Assembly: GCF_002214185.1 (NCBI RefSeq)
Contig: NZ_CP022161.1
Coordinates: forward strand, 7,385,486 to 7,449,485
From: Streptomyces capitiformicae
Lineage (GTDB): Bacteria; Actinomycetota; Actinomycetes; Streptomycetales; Streptomycetaceae
Reading direction: 5' to 3'
DNA: 64,000 nucleotides
The notes under the pieces are model-generated. The model saw only the letters and a program-made list of their open reading frames with translations, made no database searches and had not been told where the DNA came from. Of the stretch, positions 37,701 to 46,867 are shown piece after piece. The position numbers and the translations under genes were made by a program. Each line of letters begins with the position of its first letter. Within the stretch, counting starts at the first letter, position 1.

Positions 37701-39668
37701 GTGCAGACCCTGGCGTACGGTTCGTGGCCCTCGCCGATCGACGCGGCGCTCGCCGCCGCGCACGACGGACATCCCGAGTTCGTGGGCTTCATCGGCGACG
37801 AGGCGTGGTGGACCGAGCCCCGGCCCACCGAGGGCGGCCGGCGTACCCTCGTCCGGCGCACCGCCGACGGCGCGGAGGAGCCGGTGCTTCCGGCGCCGTG
37901 GAACGTGCGCAGCCGGGTCATCGAGTACGGGGGACAGCCCTGGGCGGGCGTCATGCGGGACGACGGCCCCCTCGTGGTGTTCGTGAACTTCGCCGACCAG
38001 CGCCTCTACCGGTACGAGCCCGGCGGCGAGCCCCGCCCGCTCACCCCCGTGTCCGCGGTGGGCGGCGGACTGCGCTGGGTCGAGCCCCGGCCGCACCCGG
38101 AGCGGGGCGAGGTGTGGTGCGTGCTGGAGGAGTTCACCGGGGAGGGGCCCACCGACGTACGCCGGGTCGTCGCCGCGGTACCGCTGGACGGCTCGGCCGC
38201 CGAGGACCGGACCGCCGTACGCGAACTCACCGACGACAGCCGCCGGTTCGTCACCGGGCCGCGGCTGTCGCCCGACGGCCGACGGGCGGCATGGCTCGCC
38301 TGGGACCATCCACGCATGCCCTGGGACGGCACCGAACTCGTGGTCGCCGAGGTGGCCGACGACGGCACCCTGCGCGGCGCCCGGACCGTCGAGGGCGGCC
38401 CGGACGAGTCGATCGCCCAGGTCGAGTGGGCCGCCGACGGGACCCTCGTGTACTCCAGCGACCGCACCGGCTACTGGAACCTGTACCGCCGCGACGACGA
38501 CGGCCGCAGTACCGCTCTCTGCGCCCGCGAGGAGGAGTTCGGCGGGCCGCTGTGGAGGATCGGCCGGCGCTGGTTCGCCCTGCTGGACGACGGGCAGATC
38601 GCCGTGGTGCACGGCCGGGGCGCCACGGCGCTCGGCATCCTCGACCCGGAGACCGGCCAGGTCGTGGACGCGGCCGGCCCCTGGACCGAGTTCACCCCGA
38701 CCCTCGCCACGCACGGCAGCCGCGTCCTCGGCGTCGGCGCCAGCCCGCGCAGCGCGTACGAGGTGGTCGAACTCGACGCCGCCACCGGCGACGCCCGGGT
38801 GATCGGGGCCGCACATGACGACCCGGTGGACCCCGCCTACTACCCGGAACCCCAGATCCGTACCTTCCTCGGCCCCGCCGGACGCGAGATCCACGCCCAC
38901 ATCTACCCGCCCCACCACCCCGACCACGTCGCCCCCGGCACCGAACTGCCCCCGTACGTGATCTGGGCGCACGGCGGACCCACCAGCCGCGCGCCGCTGG
39001 TCCTCGACCTGGCGATCGCCTACTTCACCTCGCGGGGCATCGGCGTCGCCGAGGTCAACTACGGAGGGTCCACGGGATACGGGCGGGAGTACCGCAACCG
39101 GCTGCGCGAACAGTGGGGAGTCGTCGACGTCGAGGACTGCGCGGCGGTCGCCCTCGCCCTCGCCGACGAGGGCACCGCCGACCGGACCAGACTCGCCGTC
39201 CGGGGCGGCAGCGCCGGCGGCTGGACCACGGCCGCGTCCCTCACCACCACCGACGTCTATGCCTGCGGAACCATCCTCTATCCGATCCTCGACCTCACGA
39301 ACTGGGGATCGGGGGAGACCCACGACTTCGAGTCCCAGTATTTGGAGAGCCTGGTCGGGCCGTTGGCCGAGGAGCCGATGCGCTACACGGAACGGTCGCC
39401 CGCCGAGCACGCCGACCGGATCACCGCGCCCTTCCTGCTGCTCCAGGGCCTCGACGACGTCATCTGCCCACCGACGCAGTGCGAGCGGTTCCTGGCCCGG
39501 ATGGAGGGGCGGCGGCTGCCGCACGCGTACATCGCCTTCGAGGGGGAGGGGCACGGGTTCCGGCGGGCGGAGACGATGGTGCGGGTACTGGAGGCCGAAC
39601 TCTCGCTGTACGCGCAGGTCTTCGGGTTGAATCCCCCCGGAATCCCTACTCTGGAGCTCGCCAAGTGA
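37701..39668 (+). CDS. S9-family prolyl oligopeptidase-like serine peptidase
   Basis: About 655 aa. An N-terminal beta-propeller (about 1-380) with WD-like strands such as GPRLSPDGRRAAWLAWDH is followed by an alpha/beta-hydrolase domain. The catalytic triad is visible as Ser in RGGSAGGWTT, Asp in LQGLDDVICP and His in GEGHGF. This is the dipeptidyl peptidase/acylaminoacyl peptidase type, cytoplasmic (no signal peptide). GTG 37701 is chosen for its GGGGA 5 nt upstream; GTG 37689 is an alternative four codons earlier. It overlaps the S66 gene by 3 bp. Confidence 0.88.
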   Translation: MQTLAYGSWPSPIDAALAAAHDGHPEFVGFIGDEAWWTEPRPTEGGRRTLVRRTADGAEEPVLPAPWNVRSRVIEYGGQPWAGVMRDDGPLVVFVNFADQRLYRYEPGGEPRPLTPVSAVGGGLRWVEPRPHPERGEVWCVLEEFTGEGPTDVRRVVAAVPLDGSAAEDRTAVRELTDDSRRFVTGPRLSPDGRRAAWLAWDHPRMPWDGTELVVAEVADDGTLRGARTVEGGPDESIAQVEWAADGTLVYSSDRTGYWNLYRRDDDGRSTALCAREEEFGGPLWRIGRRWFALLDDGQIAVVHGRGATALGILDPETGQVVDAAGPWTEFTPTLATHGSRVLGVGASPRSAYEVVELDAATGDARVIGAAHDDPVDPAYYPEPQIRTFLGPAGREIHAHIYPPHHPDHVAPGTELPPYVIWAHGGPTSRAPLVLDLAIAYFTSRGIGVAEVNYGGSTGYGREYRNRLREQWGVVDVEDCAAVALALADEGTADRTRLAVRGGSAGGWTTAASLTTTDVYACGTILYPILDLTNWGSGETHDFESQYLESLVGPLAEEPMRYTERSPAEHADRITAPFLLLQGLDDVICPPTQCERFLARMEGRRLPHAYIAFEGEGHGFRRAETMVRVLEAELSLYAQVFGLNPPGIPTLELAK

Positions 39669-40639
39669 CACTGCCTTCGCCGACCCGCCCCGCCACCTCG
39701 GCCCGCGCCGTCTCCCCTCTGACCCGGCCCACCCGCCTCGCCCCGGGCGCCCGCGTGGCCGTCGTCGCCCCGAGCGGGCCGGTGCCCGATGAGCGGCTCA
39801 GCGCCGGCCTGGACATCCTGCGCGGCTGGGACCTCGACCCCGTCGTCGCACCCCACACGCTCGACCGGCACCCCGGGTTCGACTACCTCGCGGGCACGGA
39901 CGCGGACCGCGCCGCCGACTTCCAGGCCGCCTGGTGCGACCCGTCGGTGTCCGCCGTGCTGTGCGCCCGCGGCGGCTACGGGGTGCAGCGGATGGTCGAC
40001 CTGCTCGACTGGGACGCGATACGGGCGGCGGGCCCGAAGGTGTTCGTCGGCTTCAGCGACATCACCGCACTCCACGAGGCGTTCGCCAGCCGGGCGGGGC
40101 TGGTCACCCTGCACGGCCCGATGGCCGCGGGCGTCGACTTCATCAAGAACACCCGTGCGCAGGAGCATCTGCGGGCCACGCTCTTCGCCCCCGAGTCGGT
40201 CCGCACGATCACGGCCGCCGAGGGCAGCACCGCGCTCGTACCAGGCCGGGCCCGAGGCGTCGTACTCGGTGGCTGCCTGTGCCTGCTCGCCGCCGAGCTC
40301 GGCCACCCGCACGCCCGACCCTCCGCCCGAGGCGCCCTCCTCTGCCTGGAGGACGTAGGCGAGGAGACCTACCGCCTCGACCGCTACCTCACCCAACTCC
40401 TGCGCGCCGGCTGGCTCGACGGCGTCGCCGGGATCCTCCTCGGCTCCTGGGCGCAGTGCGAGTCGTACGAGAGCGTCCGCGCGCTCCTCGTCGACCGGCT
40501 GGGCGGACTCGGGGTGCCGATGGTGGAGGAGTTCGGCTTCGGCCACGAGGAAGGGGCGTTGACGATCCCGTTCGGGGTGACGGCCGAACTGGACGCGGAG
40601 GCGGGGACGTTGACGCTGGACGAGCCGGCGCTCGTCTAG
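39665..40639 (+). CDS. S66-family LD-carboxypeptidase
   Basis: 324 aa. It cleaves the L,D-bond of murein tetrapeptides (or related peptides), a step in cell-wall recycling. Likely catalytic residues are Ser in VGFSDITA, Glu in LCLEDVGEE and His in FGFGHEEGAL. The RGGYGVQRMVDLLDW segment is also typical. GTG 39665 overlaps the S9 stop (GTGA); earlier in-frame codons lie within the S9 gene. Last gene of a four-hydrolase run on +, ended by a hairpin. Confidence 0.9.
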   Translation: MTLPSPTRPATSARAVSPLTRPTRLAPGARVAVVAPSGPVPDERLSAGLDILRGWDLDPVVAPHTLDRHPGFDYLAGTDADRAADFQAAWCDPSVSAVLCARGGYGVQRMVDLLDWDAIRAAGPKVFVGFSDITALHEAFASRAGLVTLHGPMAAGVDFIKNTRAQEHLRATLFAPESVRTITAAEGSTALVPGRARGVVLGGCLCLLAAELGHPHARPSARGALLCLEDVGEETYRLDRYLTQLLRAGWLDGVAGILLGSWAQCESYESVRALLVDRLGGLGVPMVEEFGFGHEEGALTIPFGVTAELDAEAGTLTLDEPALV

Positions 40640-40674
40640 GGGGTGCTGTGCGGGACTTTCACAACACCCCCTAG
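40636..40674. terminator. Hairpin terminator between convergent genes
   Basis: A perfect 10-bp repeat CTAGGGGGTG (40636-40645) with its complement at 40665-40674; TGTG/CACA extend it after a bulge. The left arm includes the S66 stop codon. Confidence 0.7.
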
Positions 40675-40699
40675 GTGTTCACCCGCTGGACCGATCCGG

Positions 40700-41275
40700 T
40701 CACCGTCTCGGCCCCGCGACGGCGTAGGCCGCGGTGCCCGCGACCGTGAGGACCAGGGCCGTCCAGGTGCCCGCCGCCGTGCCGGGCGGCAGCAGCATCC
40801 AGGTCGCCACCTGCGTCGGCGTATTCGTCGAGGGCGGGGCGAAGAGCGAGAACGACAGCCAGGAGATCGGCAGCGTCCACGCGTACTGCGCCCCGAACAC
40901 CGTCGCCCCGACGGCGACCAGCCCCATCAGCCCCGCGCTGTCGCGGACGACGAACGCGGTGGTGGCCAGGTCCTCGCCCATCGTCTGCACCGCCAGCAGC
41001 ACCGCCCCGACGACCGTCCCGATGAGCAGCACATGCGCCGCCCTGCGGGGCACCCAGCGGATCGCAGCCGTCCGCTCCAGCGCGACGTCCTGCCCGCCGA
41101 GCCCGATCGAGGCCGCCGTCACCCCCGCGGCGAGGACGAGCGCGGACAGCCGCGGATCACCGGGCCCCCCGCCGCCGTCCCGGGCAAGCGCCCACACCGC
41201 CACCGCGCTGATCACCACCGCGGCGAACGAGGCGGGCACCTGCCGCGAGCGCGCGTACAGCGTCAGCCACCTCAC
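40700..41275 (-). CDS. Membrane protein of an ABC transporter operon
   Basis: 191 aa with about five hydrophobic helices and no catalytic motif. The 4-bp overlap with the ABC-2 permease gene and its position as last gene of a sigma/anti-sigma/ABC operon suggest it is a second permease-like or accessory subunit. I do not recognise a specific family. Confidence 0.7.
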   Translation of the reverse strand: MRWLTLYARSRQVPASFAAVVISAVAVWALARDGGGGPGDPRLSALVLAAGVTAASIGLGGQDVALERTAAIRWVPRRAAHVLLIGTVVGAVLLAVQTMGEDLATTAFVVRDSAGLMGLVAVGATVFGAQYAWTLPISWLSFSLFAPPSTNTPTQVATWMLLPPGTAAGTWTALVLTVAGTAAYAVAGPRR

Positions 41276-42663
41276 CGGGACTCACCGCCGGCCAGCACGT
41301 CGAGCGGGTCGCCCTTGCAGGAGACCGCGGCGGCGTGCATGGCCCTGATCCGCGAGAGCTGTTCGGACCGCGGCAGCGCCTTGAGTTCCTTCCACACCGG
41401 GCGGGCCAGGTCGAGTTGGTCGCGCAAGGAGTGGACGGTGCCGCCAAGCGGCTTGAGGTCTCCGAGGACCCAGCCCGCCGCGACGCTCTGCCCGGCGAGT
41501 TCCCCGGACGTGCCACTTTCGTTGTCGCTGCGGGCGAAGCACACCGGCGCCATGCCCTGGGCGACCAGGGCCCGGGTCAGCTCCTCGCCCTTCGCGGTGG
41601 CGATCACCCCGTCGTCGAAGTCGAAGAGCACGGCGTCACGGGGCCGTTCCGGCGCGTCGCTGAGCGACCGCAGGGCGGTGCTCTCCCGGATCGCGACCGG
41701 CGCCTGGCCGCCCAAGGCGTCGTGCAGCAGGCGCAGCGCTTTCCTGCCGGGGCCCGCGAGGTCGTCGAGGCGTGTCTGGTGCGCCTTCGTCACGCACACC
41801 GGGCCGTCGCACACCATCGCCGCGGCGGCCTCGTCGACGACGTACGTCCGGCGGGGGTCGGAGGGAAGGACCAGCAGGGCGAGCGCCGCGCCCGCCAGGA
41901 GGGGTGTCAGGGCGAGCAGACGGGCGCGGGGGGTCGCGGCGGCCAGCAGGGCGAAGCCCGTCGCGATCATGCCGAGCAGCCAGAGCGTCTGCCCGACATG
42001 TACGGAGGGCGAGAGGGTGAGGAGCACCTCGCGCACCCCTGCCACCGGCGGTGACAGCAGCGAGATCCGGTTGGGCACCATGGCCGTCGGCACCGCCGAC
42101 TCCAGCGAGTCCGGCACCTGCCGCAGGAAGTTGGTGAACAGGAAGGCGCACACGGCCAGCACCGGCGGGGTGAGCGGGGACGGCAGCGCCCGTGCGACCC
42201 CCATGCCGAGCACGGCCCCCGCGACCAGCGAGAGTGCCCCCACCAGCGAGATCGGCAGCCATCCGAGGTGTGTGTACTCGGTGACGGCCGGTACGTGGAC
42301 CGCGCCCTGGAGGACGAGGAGCCCGAAGGCCGAGGCCAGCGTGATCGCCGTCGCGCCCGCAAGGGTGGCCGCGCGGTGCCAGGCGGGCCGTGGTGTGCTC
42401 GTCAGCAGCTCGGAGACGTTCGAGCGGTGGTCGCGCAGCCCCTGGAGTGCCCCGAGACCTACGGCGAGCGGCCACAGGAAGATCAGCAGAGAGCGGGTCC
42501 ACAGGGCCATGGACGTCCACTGGGCCGTCCACAGCGCGGTGCCGTTCCACCAGGGGCCGCTCAGCAGGTACAGGAACGCCAGCGCGGTCGTGAGGACCAC
42601 GGCGCCGGCCCACAGGGCGACGGAGCGCCTCAGCTCGATGCGCAGGACACGGACGTTCACCAA
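41272..42663 (-). CDS. ABC-2 type permease
   Basis: 463 aa. A short basic N-terminus (RVLRIELRRS) is followed by six or so transmembrane helices in the first 270 residues. A soluble C-terminal region of about 190 residues with two paired Cys (AMVCDGPVC) is atypical for simple permeases and could lie outside the membrane. The start overlaps the end of the ATPase gene by 7 bp, so it is the transmembrane partner of that ATPase. Transported substrate unknown. Confidence 0.8.
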   Translation of the reverse strand: MVNVRVLRIELRRSVALWAGAVVLTTALAFLYLLSGPWWNGTALWTAQWTSMALWTRSLLIFLWPLAVGLGALQGLRDHRSNVSELLTSTPRPAWHRAATLAGATAITLASAFGLLVLQGAVHVPAVTEYTHLGWLPISLVGALSLVAGAVLGMGVARALPSPLTPPVLAVCAFLFTNFLRQVPDSLESAVPTAMVPNRISLLSPPVAGVREVLLTLSPSVHVGQTLWLLGMIATGFALLAAATPRARLLALTPLLAGAALALLVLPSDPRRTYVVDEAAAAMVCDGPVCVTKAHQTRLDDLAGPGRKALRLLHDALGGQAPVAIRESTALRSLSDAPERPRDAVLFDFDDGVIATAKGEELTRALVAQGMAPVCFARSDNESGTSGELAGQSVAAGWVLGDLKPLGGTVHSLRDQLDLARPVWKELKALPRSEQLSRIRAMHAAAVSCKGDPLDVLAGGESR

Positions 42664-43466
42664 GTTCCCCTTCCCTGCTCGGGGTTGAGCAGCATGGCCG
42701 AATAGCCGCGCTCCAGCGGGCTGTCACCCTCGTGTTCCGGGCCGCCCACCGAGGCCAGCTCGTCCGGAGGGCCCTGGAAGACCAGCCGTCCCTCGGCAAA
42801 GAGCACCACGTCGGTGCAGGCGGCGGCGACGTCCTCCACCAGATGGGTGGAGACCACCACACAGGTGTCCGTGCCGAGCTGCTGAAGCAGCTCGCGGAAG
42901 CGCAGTCGCTGCGCCGGGTCCAGGCCCACCGTCGGCTCGTCCAGCAGCAGGATCGACGGGTCGTTGACTATGGCCTGGGCGATGCCCACCCGCCGCACCA
43001 TGCCCCCGGACAGGGCCTTCATCCGCTGGTCGGCGCGGTCGGCCAGGCCCACCCGCTCCACGGCACGCTGCACCGCCGCGGGGATGTCCGCCTTGGGCAC
43101 CTCCTTCAGCCACGCCATGTACTCGACGAACTCGCGCACCGTGAAGCGCTTGTAGTAGCCGAACTCCTGCGGCAGATAGCCGATCCGGCGGCGCAGCGCA
43201 CGGTGCTCGCCCCTGCCGCCCGCGGACTCGCCGAGCAGCTCCAGGGTGCCCTCGGTGGGGCGCAGCACGGTGGCCAGCGTCCGGATGAGGGTGGTCTTGC
43301 CCGCCCCGTTGGGGCCGAGCAGGCCGTGTACGCCACGGCCGAGCGACAGGTCGAGCCCGTCGACGGCCATGTGGTTCCTGCCGACCCTGACCTTCAGTCC
43401 GGTGGCCCGGATCTCCCAGGCGTAGGGCGTAGGCGCGATATCAGCCGCGCTCACCGCGGGCATCAT
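42657..43466 (-). CDS. ABC transporter ATP-binding protein
   Basis: 269 aa. Walker A GPNGAGKTT (about residue 50), Q-loop YLPQEFGYY, signature LSGGMVRRVGIAQA, Walker B ILLLDEPTVGLDP, and H-loop STHLVED. ATG 43466 has AAAGGA about 7 nt upstream and a second ATG directly follows. The long frame running to 44732 overlaps the anti-sigma and sigma genes and was rejected as a fusion. It is probably an exporter ATPase acting with the two membrane proteins downstream, under control of the sigma factor upstream. Confidence 0.92.
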   Translation of the reverse strand: MMPAVSAADIAPTPYAWEIRATGLKVRVGRNHMAVDGLDLSLGRGVHGLLGPNGAGKTTLIRTLATVLRPTEGTLELLGESAGGRGEHRALRRRIGYLPQEFGYYKRFTVREFVEYMAWLKEVPKADIPAAVQRAVERVGLADRADQRMKALSGGMVRRVGIAQAIVNDPSILLLDEPTVGLDPAQRLRFRELLQQLGTDTCVVVSTHLVEDVAAACTDVVLFAEGRLVFQGPPDELASVGGPEHEGDSPLERGYSAMLLNPEQGRGTW

Positions 43467-43495
43467 GTGGTGTTCCTTTCGCGATGGTCCGATGG

Positions 43496-44314
43496 TCATC
43501 GATGGGCTCCCAGCACGGCGTACGCGCCCCTGCGGGCGATCAGGACACCGATGCCGAGCGCGAGGATCAGCCCCCACGCGGGCAGGCCGCCGGTGTGCAG
43601 GGCGAAGGTCGTACGGCTCGTGGCGAGGGTCGGTGCCACGACCACGGCGGCCCACACGGCCACCAGCGAGGCGGCGGCGCGGGTCACGCCGACGACACCG
43701 CCGAGCGCCAGGGTCGCGGAGGTGAAGGCCAGACAGGGCAGCAGCCACTGAGCGACCATCACTCCCGTCACCCATCCGCCCACCAGGAGCGCGGGGACGA
43801 CCACGGCGAGCACGGACGCGGTGCGCCGCAGCACCAGATGGAGCCCGGCCCTGGGCACCGAGGCCGTCAGCTCGTACGCCGGGTCCAGACCGCGCGACCA
43901 CGATGCCGCGACGCCGAGCACGGGCAGCACCGGGGCGAGCAGCAGCACCAGTGACACCTCTCCGGAGCCGGGGCCGACCAGGTCCAGCAGGAGCGCGAGC
44001 AGCGTCACGCCCATGGCCATGGCCAGCCACGGCACCATCGCCGGCGTCATCCACCCCGACAGCCGCGACGACCAGCGCCGCCGGCGCGGCATCGTGACGG
44101 CCGTGGCCAACTGGGGTTCGAGGCCGGACCACACGGTGTCGACCAACGCCGCCACGGCGGGGACCTCGGCCCCGACGGCGGCCGACAGCCGGTCGCGGCA
44201 CACCCCGCAAGCCTCCAGGTGGGCTTCCAGGGCCCACACCTCGTCGGCGGCGATGTCCGTGTCGCCGCGCGCGTAACCGTCGATGATCCGCATCGACGCG
44301 TGTTCCACGCTCAT
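43496..44314 (-). CDS. Membrane anti-sigma factor with zinc-finger motif
   Basis: 272 aa. The N-terminal cytoplasmic part has the HC2/ZAS zinc ligand pattern H-x3-C-x2-C (HLEACGVC at about residue 32), typical of anti-sigma factors that hold ECF sigma factors. About six hydrophobic helices follow, more than the single helix of most anti-sigma factors, so it may sense the membrane state directly. It overlaps the sigma gene by 4 bp and lies 29 bp upstream of the ABC ATPase. Confidence 0.85.
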   Translation of the reverse strand: MSVEHASMRIIDGYARGDTDIAADEVWALEAHLEACGVCRDRLSAAVGAEVPAVAALVDTVWSGLEPQLATAVTMPRRRRWSSRLSGWMTPAMVPWLAMAMGVTLLALLLDLVGPGSGEVSLVLLLAPVLPVLGVAASWSRGLDPAYELTASVPRAGLHLVLRRTASVLAVVVPALLVGGWVTGVMVAQWLLPCLAFTSATLALGGVVGVTRAAASLVAVWAAVVVAPTLATSRTTFALHTGGLPAWGLILALGIGVLIARRGAYAVLGAHR

Positions 44315-44874
44315 GCCAGCGCCTCCCGCATCGCGATCCGGGCCCGGCGGGCACGGGTCTTGACCGTGCCCTCGGGCAGCCCGAGCAGGACCGCGGTCTC
44401 CCGGACGGACAGCCCGTCGAGCACCATGGCCTGCAGTACCTGTCTGAGCTCCGGCGCGAGGCGCCGAAGCGCGTCGCCGACGTCACCGCCGACGGTCGCC
44501 GCGAGCGCCTCCTCCTCGGCGGCGGGCGCCATGGGCTGCGGGGCGGCCGCGGGCGGCGGCTCCGCGTGGTGGGCCCTGCGCCGGAACGCGTCGACGAGCC
44601 GGCGCGCCGCGATCGTCCACAGCCAGCCGACGGCGGTTCCCCCGGCCGCGGTCCCGACGAAGGCACCCGCCGCGCGCCACACCGCCAGATACGTCTCCTG
44701 CATGACCTCGGCGACGATCTCCTCGTCCGCACAGCGGCGGCGCAGCCGCACCGCCATCCACGGCGAGGTACGCCGGTACAACTCCTCGAACGCCGCGCGG
44801 TCGCCTCTGGCCACCAGTCGGACGAGACGCTCCTCGTCCAGCTCGCCCGGTGCCTTCCTGACTGATCTCACACC
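44311..44874 (-). CDS. ECF-type RNA polymerase sigma factor
   Basis: About 187 aa. Region 2 (AFEELYRRTSPWMAVRLRR, then VMQETYLAVW) and region 4 (LSVRETAVLLGLPEGTVKTR, a helix-turn-helix) are clear. An Ala/Pro-rich linker joins them. The start is uncertain: GTG 44874 is chosen because conserved sequence begins shortly after, but GTG 44967 is in the same frame; neither has a strong ribosome binding site. Coupled to its anti-sigma factor, it probably autoregulates the ABC operon in response to envelope stress or an antimicrobial. Confidence 0.87.
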   Translation of the reverse strand, partial: GVRSVRKAPGELDEERLVRLVARGDRAAFEELYRRTSPWMAVRLRRRCADEEIVAEVMQETYLAVWRAAGAFVGTAAGGTAVGWLWTIAARRLVDAFRRRAHHAEPPPAAAPQPMAPAAEEEALAATVGGDVGDALRRLAPELRQVLQAMVLDGLSVRETAVLLGLPEGTVKTRARRARIAMREALA

Positions 44875-45007
44875 GGCTAGACGCCCGAGCCGGGCCGCGG
44901 GTTTTCCCTTCGATGTGATCCGCGCCACATGCGGGTGGGCAACTTGGAGTCCAGCTGCGGGAGCCACCTACCGGGCGCATCCGGCTCGCGCGCGTCATCC
45001 TGGAGGT

Positions 45008-45256
45008 ATGAGCCCGAAGACATCGGACCGTGTCCGGACGCGCGGGCACCGGCAGTGGGGTGATCTGCTGACGCCCGGCAGGGTGATCGTGGGACTGCTC
45101 ATGGTGCTGGCTCTGGTGTTCATCTTCGAGAACACCCGGAGCACCGAGATCCGGCTGCTGATCCCCGAGGTCACCATGCCGCTGTGGCTGGCGCTGCTGG
45201 GGACGGGAGTGATCGGGGCGCTCTGCGGGGCCTATTTCATGAAGCGGCGCGGGTGA
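45008..45256 (+). CDS. Small LapA/DUF1049-like membrane protein
   Basis: 82 aa with two transmembrane helices (about 25-42 and 57-75), a basic N-terminus, and the central ENTRSTEIRLL motif common in LapA-domain proteins. It begins with ATG 45008 after TGGAGGT. Function unknown; relatives shape outer layers or lipopolysaccharide assembly in other bacteria, which does not transfer to a Gram-positive. It is followed after 26 bp by the acetyltransferase gene. Confidence 0.75.
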   Translation: MSPKTSDRVRTRGHRQWGDLLTPGRVIVGLLMVLALVFIFENTRSTEIRLLIPEVTMPLWLALLGTGVIGALCGAYFMKRRG

Positions 45257-45282
45257 CGCCTGGGGCGGCTTACCGTGGCGGT

Positions 45283-45843
45283 GTGTACGAGAACGCTCGC
45301 TACCTCGCCGCAGGGGCCCGCGTGGGGATACGGCACTTCACGCTCGACGACGGTCCCGAGTTCACCGCGCGGGCGCGGGAGAGCAAGAGCCTGCATCAAC
45401 CGTGGCTGTTCCCGCCGACGACACCTGCCGCGTACGCCGCCTACGCGGGGCGGCTCGTCGAGGATCCGACGAAGGCGGGGTTCCTGGTGTGCGAGCGGGA
45501 GGGTGGCGGGATCGCCGGGTTCATCAACATCAACAACATCGTCGGGGGCGGTTTCGCGTGCGGGGCGCTGGGATACGGGGCCTTCGCGCACGCCGCCGGG
45601 CGGGGGCTGATGAGGGAGGGGCTCGGGCTGGTCGTCGAGTACGCGTTCGGAGTCCTGGGCCTGCACCGGTTGGAGATCAATGTGCAGCCCGGGAACGCCG
45701 CCTCCGTCGCCCTGGCCCGGCGGTGCGGGTTCCGGCTGGAGGGGTTCTCGCCGGACTTCCTGTTCATCGACGGGGCGTGGCGGGACCACGAGCGCTGGGC
45801 CCTCACCACCGAGATGCGCCGCCGGGGCCGACCGGGGAGATGA
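45283..45843 (+). CDS. GNAT acetyltransferase, RimJ/RimL-like
   Basis: 186 aa. The fold runs from RHFTLDDGPEF at the N-terminus to the acetyl-CoA binding area around ALGYGAFAHAAGRGLMREGL, then the RimJ-type block HRLEINVQPGNAASVALARRCGF. Such enzymes acetylate protein N-termini or small amines. GTG 45283 is the start that gives the normal N-terminus; the frame is open upstream to 45184. Substrate unknown. Confidence 0.82.
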   Translation: MYENARYLAAGARVGIRHFTLDDGPEFTARARESKSLHQPWLFPPTTPAAYAAYAGRLVEDPTKAGFLVCEREGGGIAGFININNIVGGGFACGALGYGAFAHAAGRGLMREGLGLVVEYAFGVLGLHRLEINVQPGNAASVALARRCGFRLEGFSPDFLFIDGAWRDHERWALTTEMRRRGRPGR

Positions 45844-45889
45844 CGGTTTCCCGCCCCCCTGCGGCCTGCCGTCCCGCAGGATGAGTCCC

Positions 45890-46806
45890 ATGCCGAAGAA
45901 CATCGTCGTCCTGGACGCCCCCTCCAACCTAACCTCGGTCTCAAGCCGCCCGCCCCGGGCACCGTGCCCGGCTGTTACAAGCTCGCCGGCGCCCTGCGGG
46001 AGCAGGGGATCGTGCGGCGGCTCGGCGCGCTGGACGGCGGAGTGGTCGTACCGCCGCGCTACGACCGGGGGGACTGGCGGCTCGGCGACGGCGTCTTCAA
46101 CGCGGCCGCGATCGCCTCGTACACTCGCAAGCTCGCCGACCGGATCGAGCGGCATCTGCGCGCCGGTGAGCTGCCCGTCGTCCTCGGCGGTGACTGTTCG
46201 ATCCAGCTCGGCGCCTCGCTCGCCATGCGCCGGATGGGGCGGTACGGGCTGGTCGCGATCGACGCGTCCGCCGACTTCCGGCATCCGGGGAACTCCGACC
46301 TCATCGGGGCCGCCGGCGGCGAGGAGCTGGCGCTCGCCACCGGGCGCGGCCAGGACGACCTGACCGATCTGGAGGGACTGAAGCCGTATCTGCGGGACGA
46401 GGACGTACGACTCTTCGGCATCCGGGACGAGTTCGAGGACGACCGGACCGAGCTGGCCGCCCTGAAGATCCCCGTCGTCACCGTCGGCGACCTGCGGACC
46501 TGGGGCCCCGACGATCTCGCCCGCGTCACCGCGCAGAGCTTCGGGACACCGGAGCTCGAGGGCTTCTGGGTGCACCTCGACGCCGACGTGCTCGATCCCT
46601 CCGTCATGCCCGCTGTCGACAGCCCCGACCCTGACGGACTGCTCCCCGACGAGCTCACCGCACTGCTCGGCCCGCTGCTCACCTCACCGCACTGCGTCGG
46701 CCTCAACATCACCATCTACGACCCCGACCTGGATCCGGACGGCACGGCGGGCGCGCTGCTCACCGACATCGTGGTGACCGCCTTCACCCCTCGCGCCGGG
46801 GACTGA
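45890..46806 (+). pseudogene. Arginase-family (ureohydrolase) gene frameshifted by a 5-bp duplication
   Basis: ATG 45890 opens a frame with the family's first strand (KNIVVLDAPSNL). AACCT is then duplicated at 45926-45930/45931-45935, which moves the rest of the gene to another frame. Removing one copy restores a continuous protein of about 304 aa. The downstream frame (46806 end; first GTG at 45964) contains the family blocks but with changes: GGDCS for GGDHS, DASAD for DAHAD, and an intact-looking LDADVLDP. Two metal-ligand His are thus replaced. Translation restart at 45964 would lose the first strand of the fold. Function is doubtful; a sequencing error cannot be excluded. Confidence 0.8.
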
Positions 46807-46867
46807 TCCGCCGGCTGCGGGGCACCCGACCTGCTCGAACGACTGAACGCGGGAAGGAGGCGGACCC

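Noticed and set aside
42657..44732. Possible fusion of ABC ATPase with upstream domains (691-aa frame)
   Set aside because: The upstream part is an out-of-phase reading of the anti-sigma and sigma genes; the ATPase has its own start and ribosome binding site at 43466.
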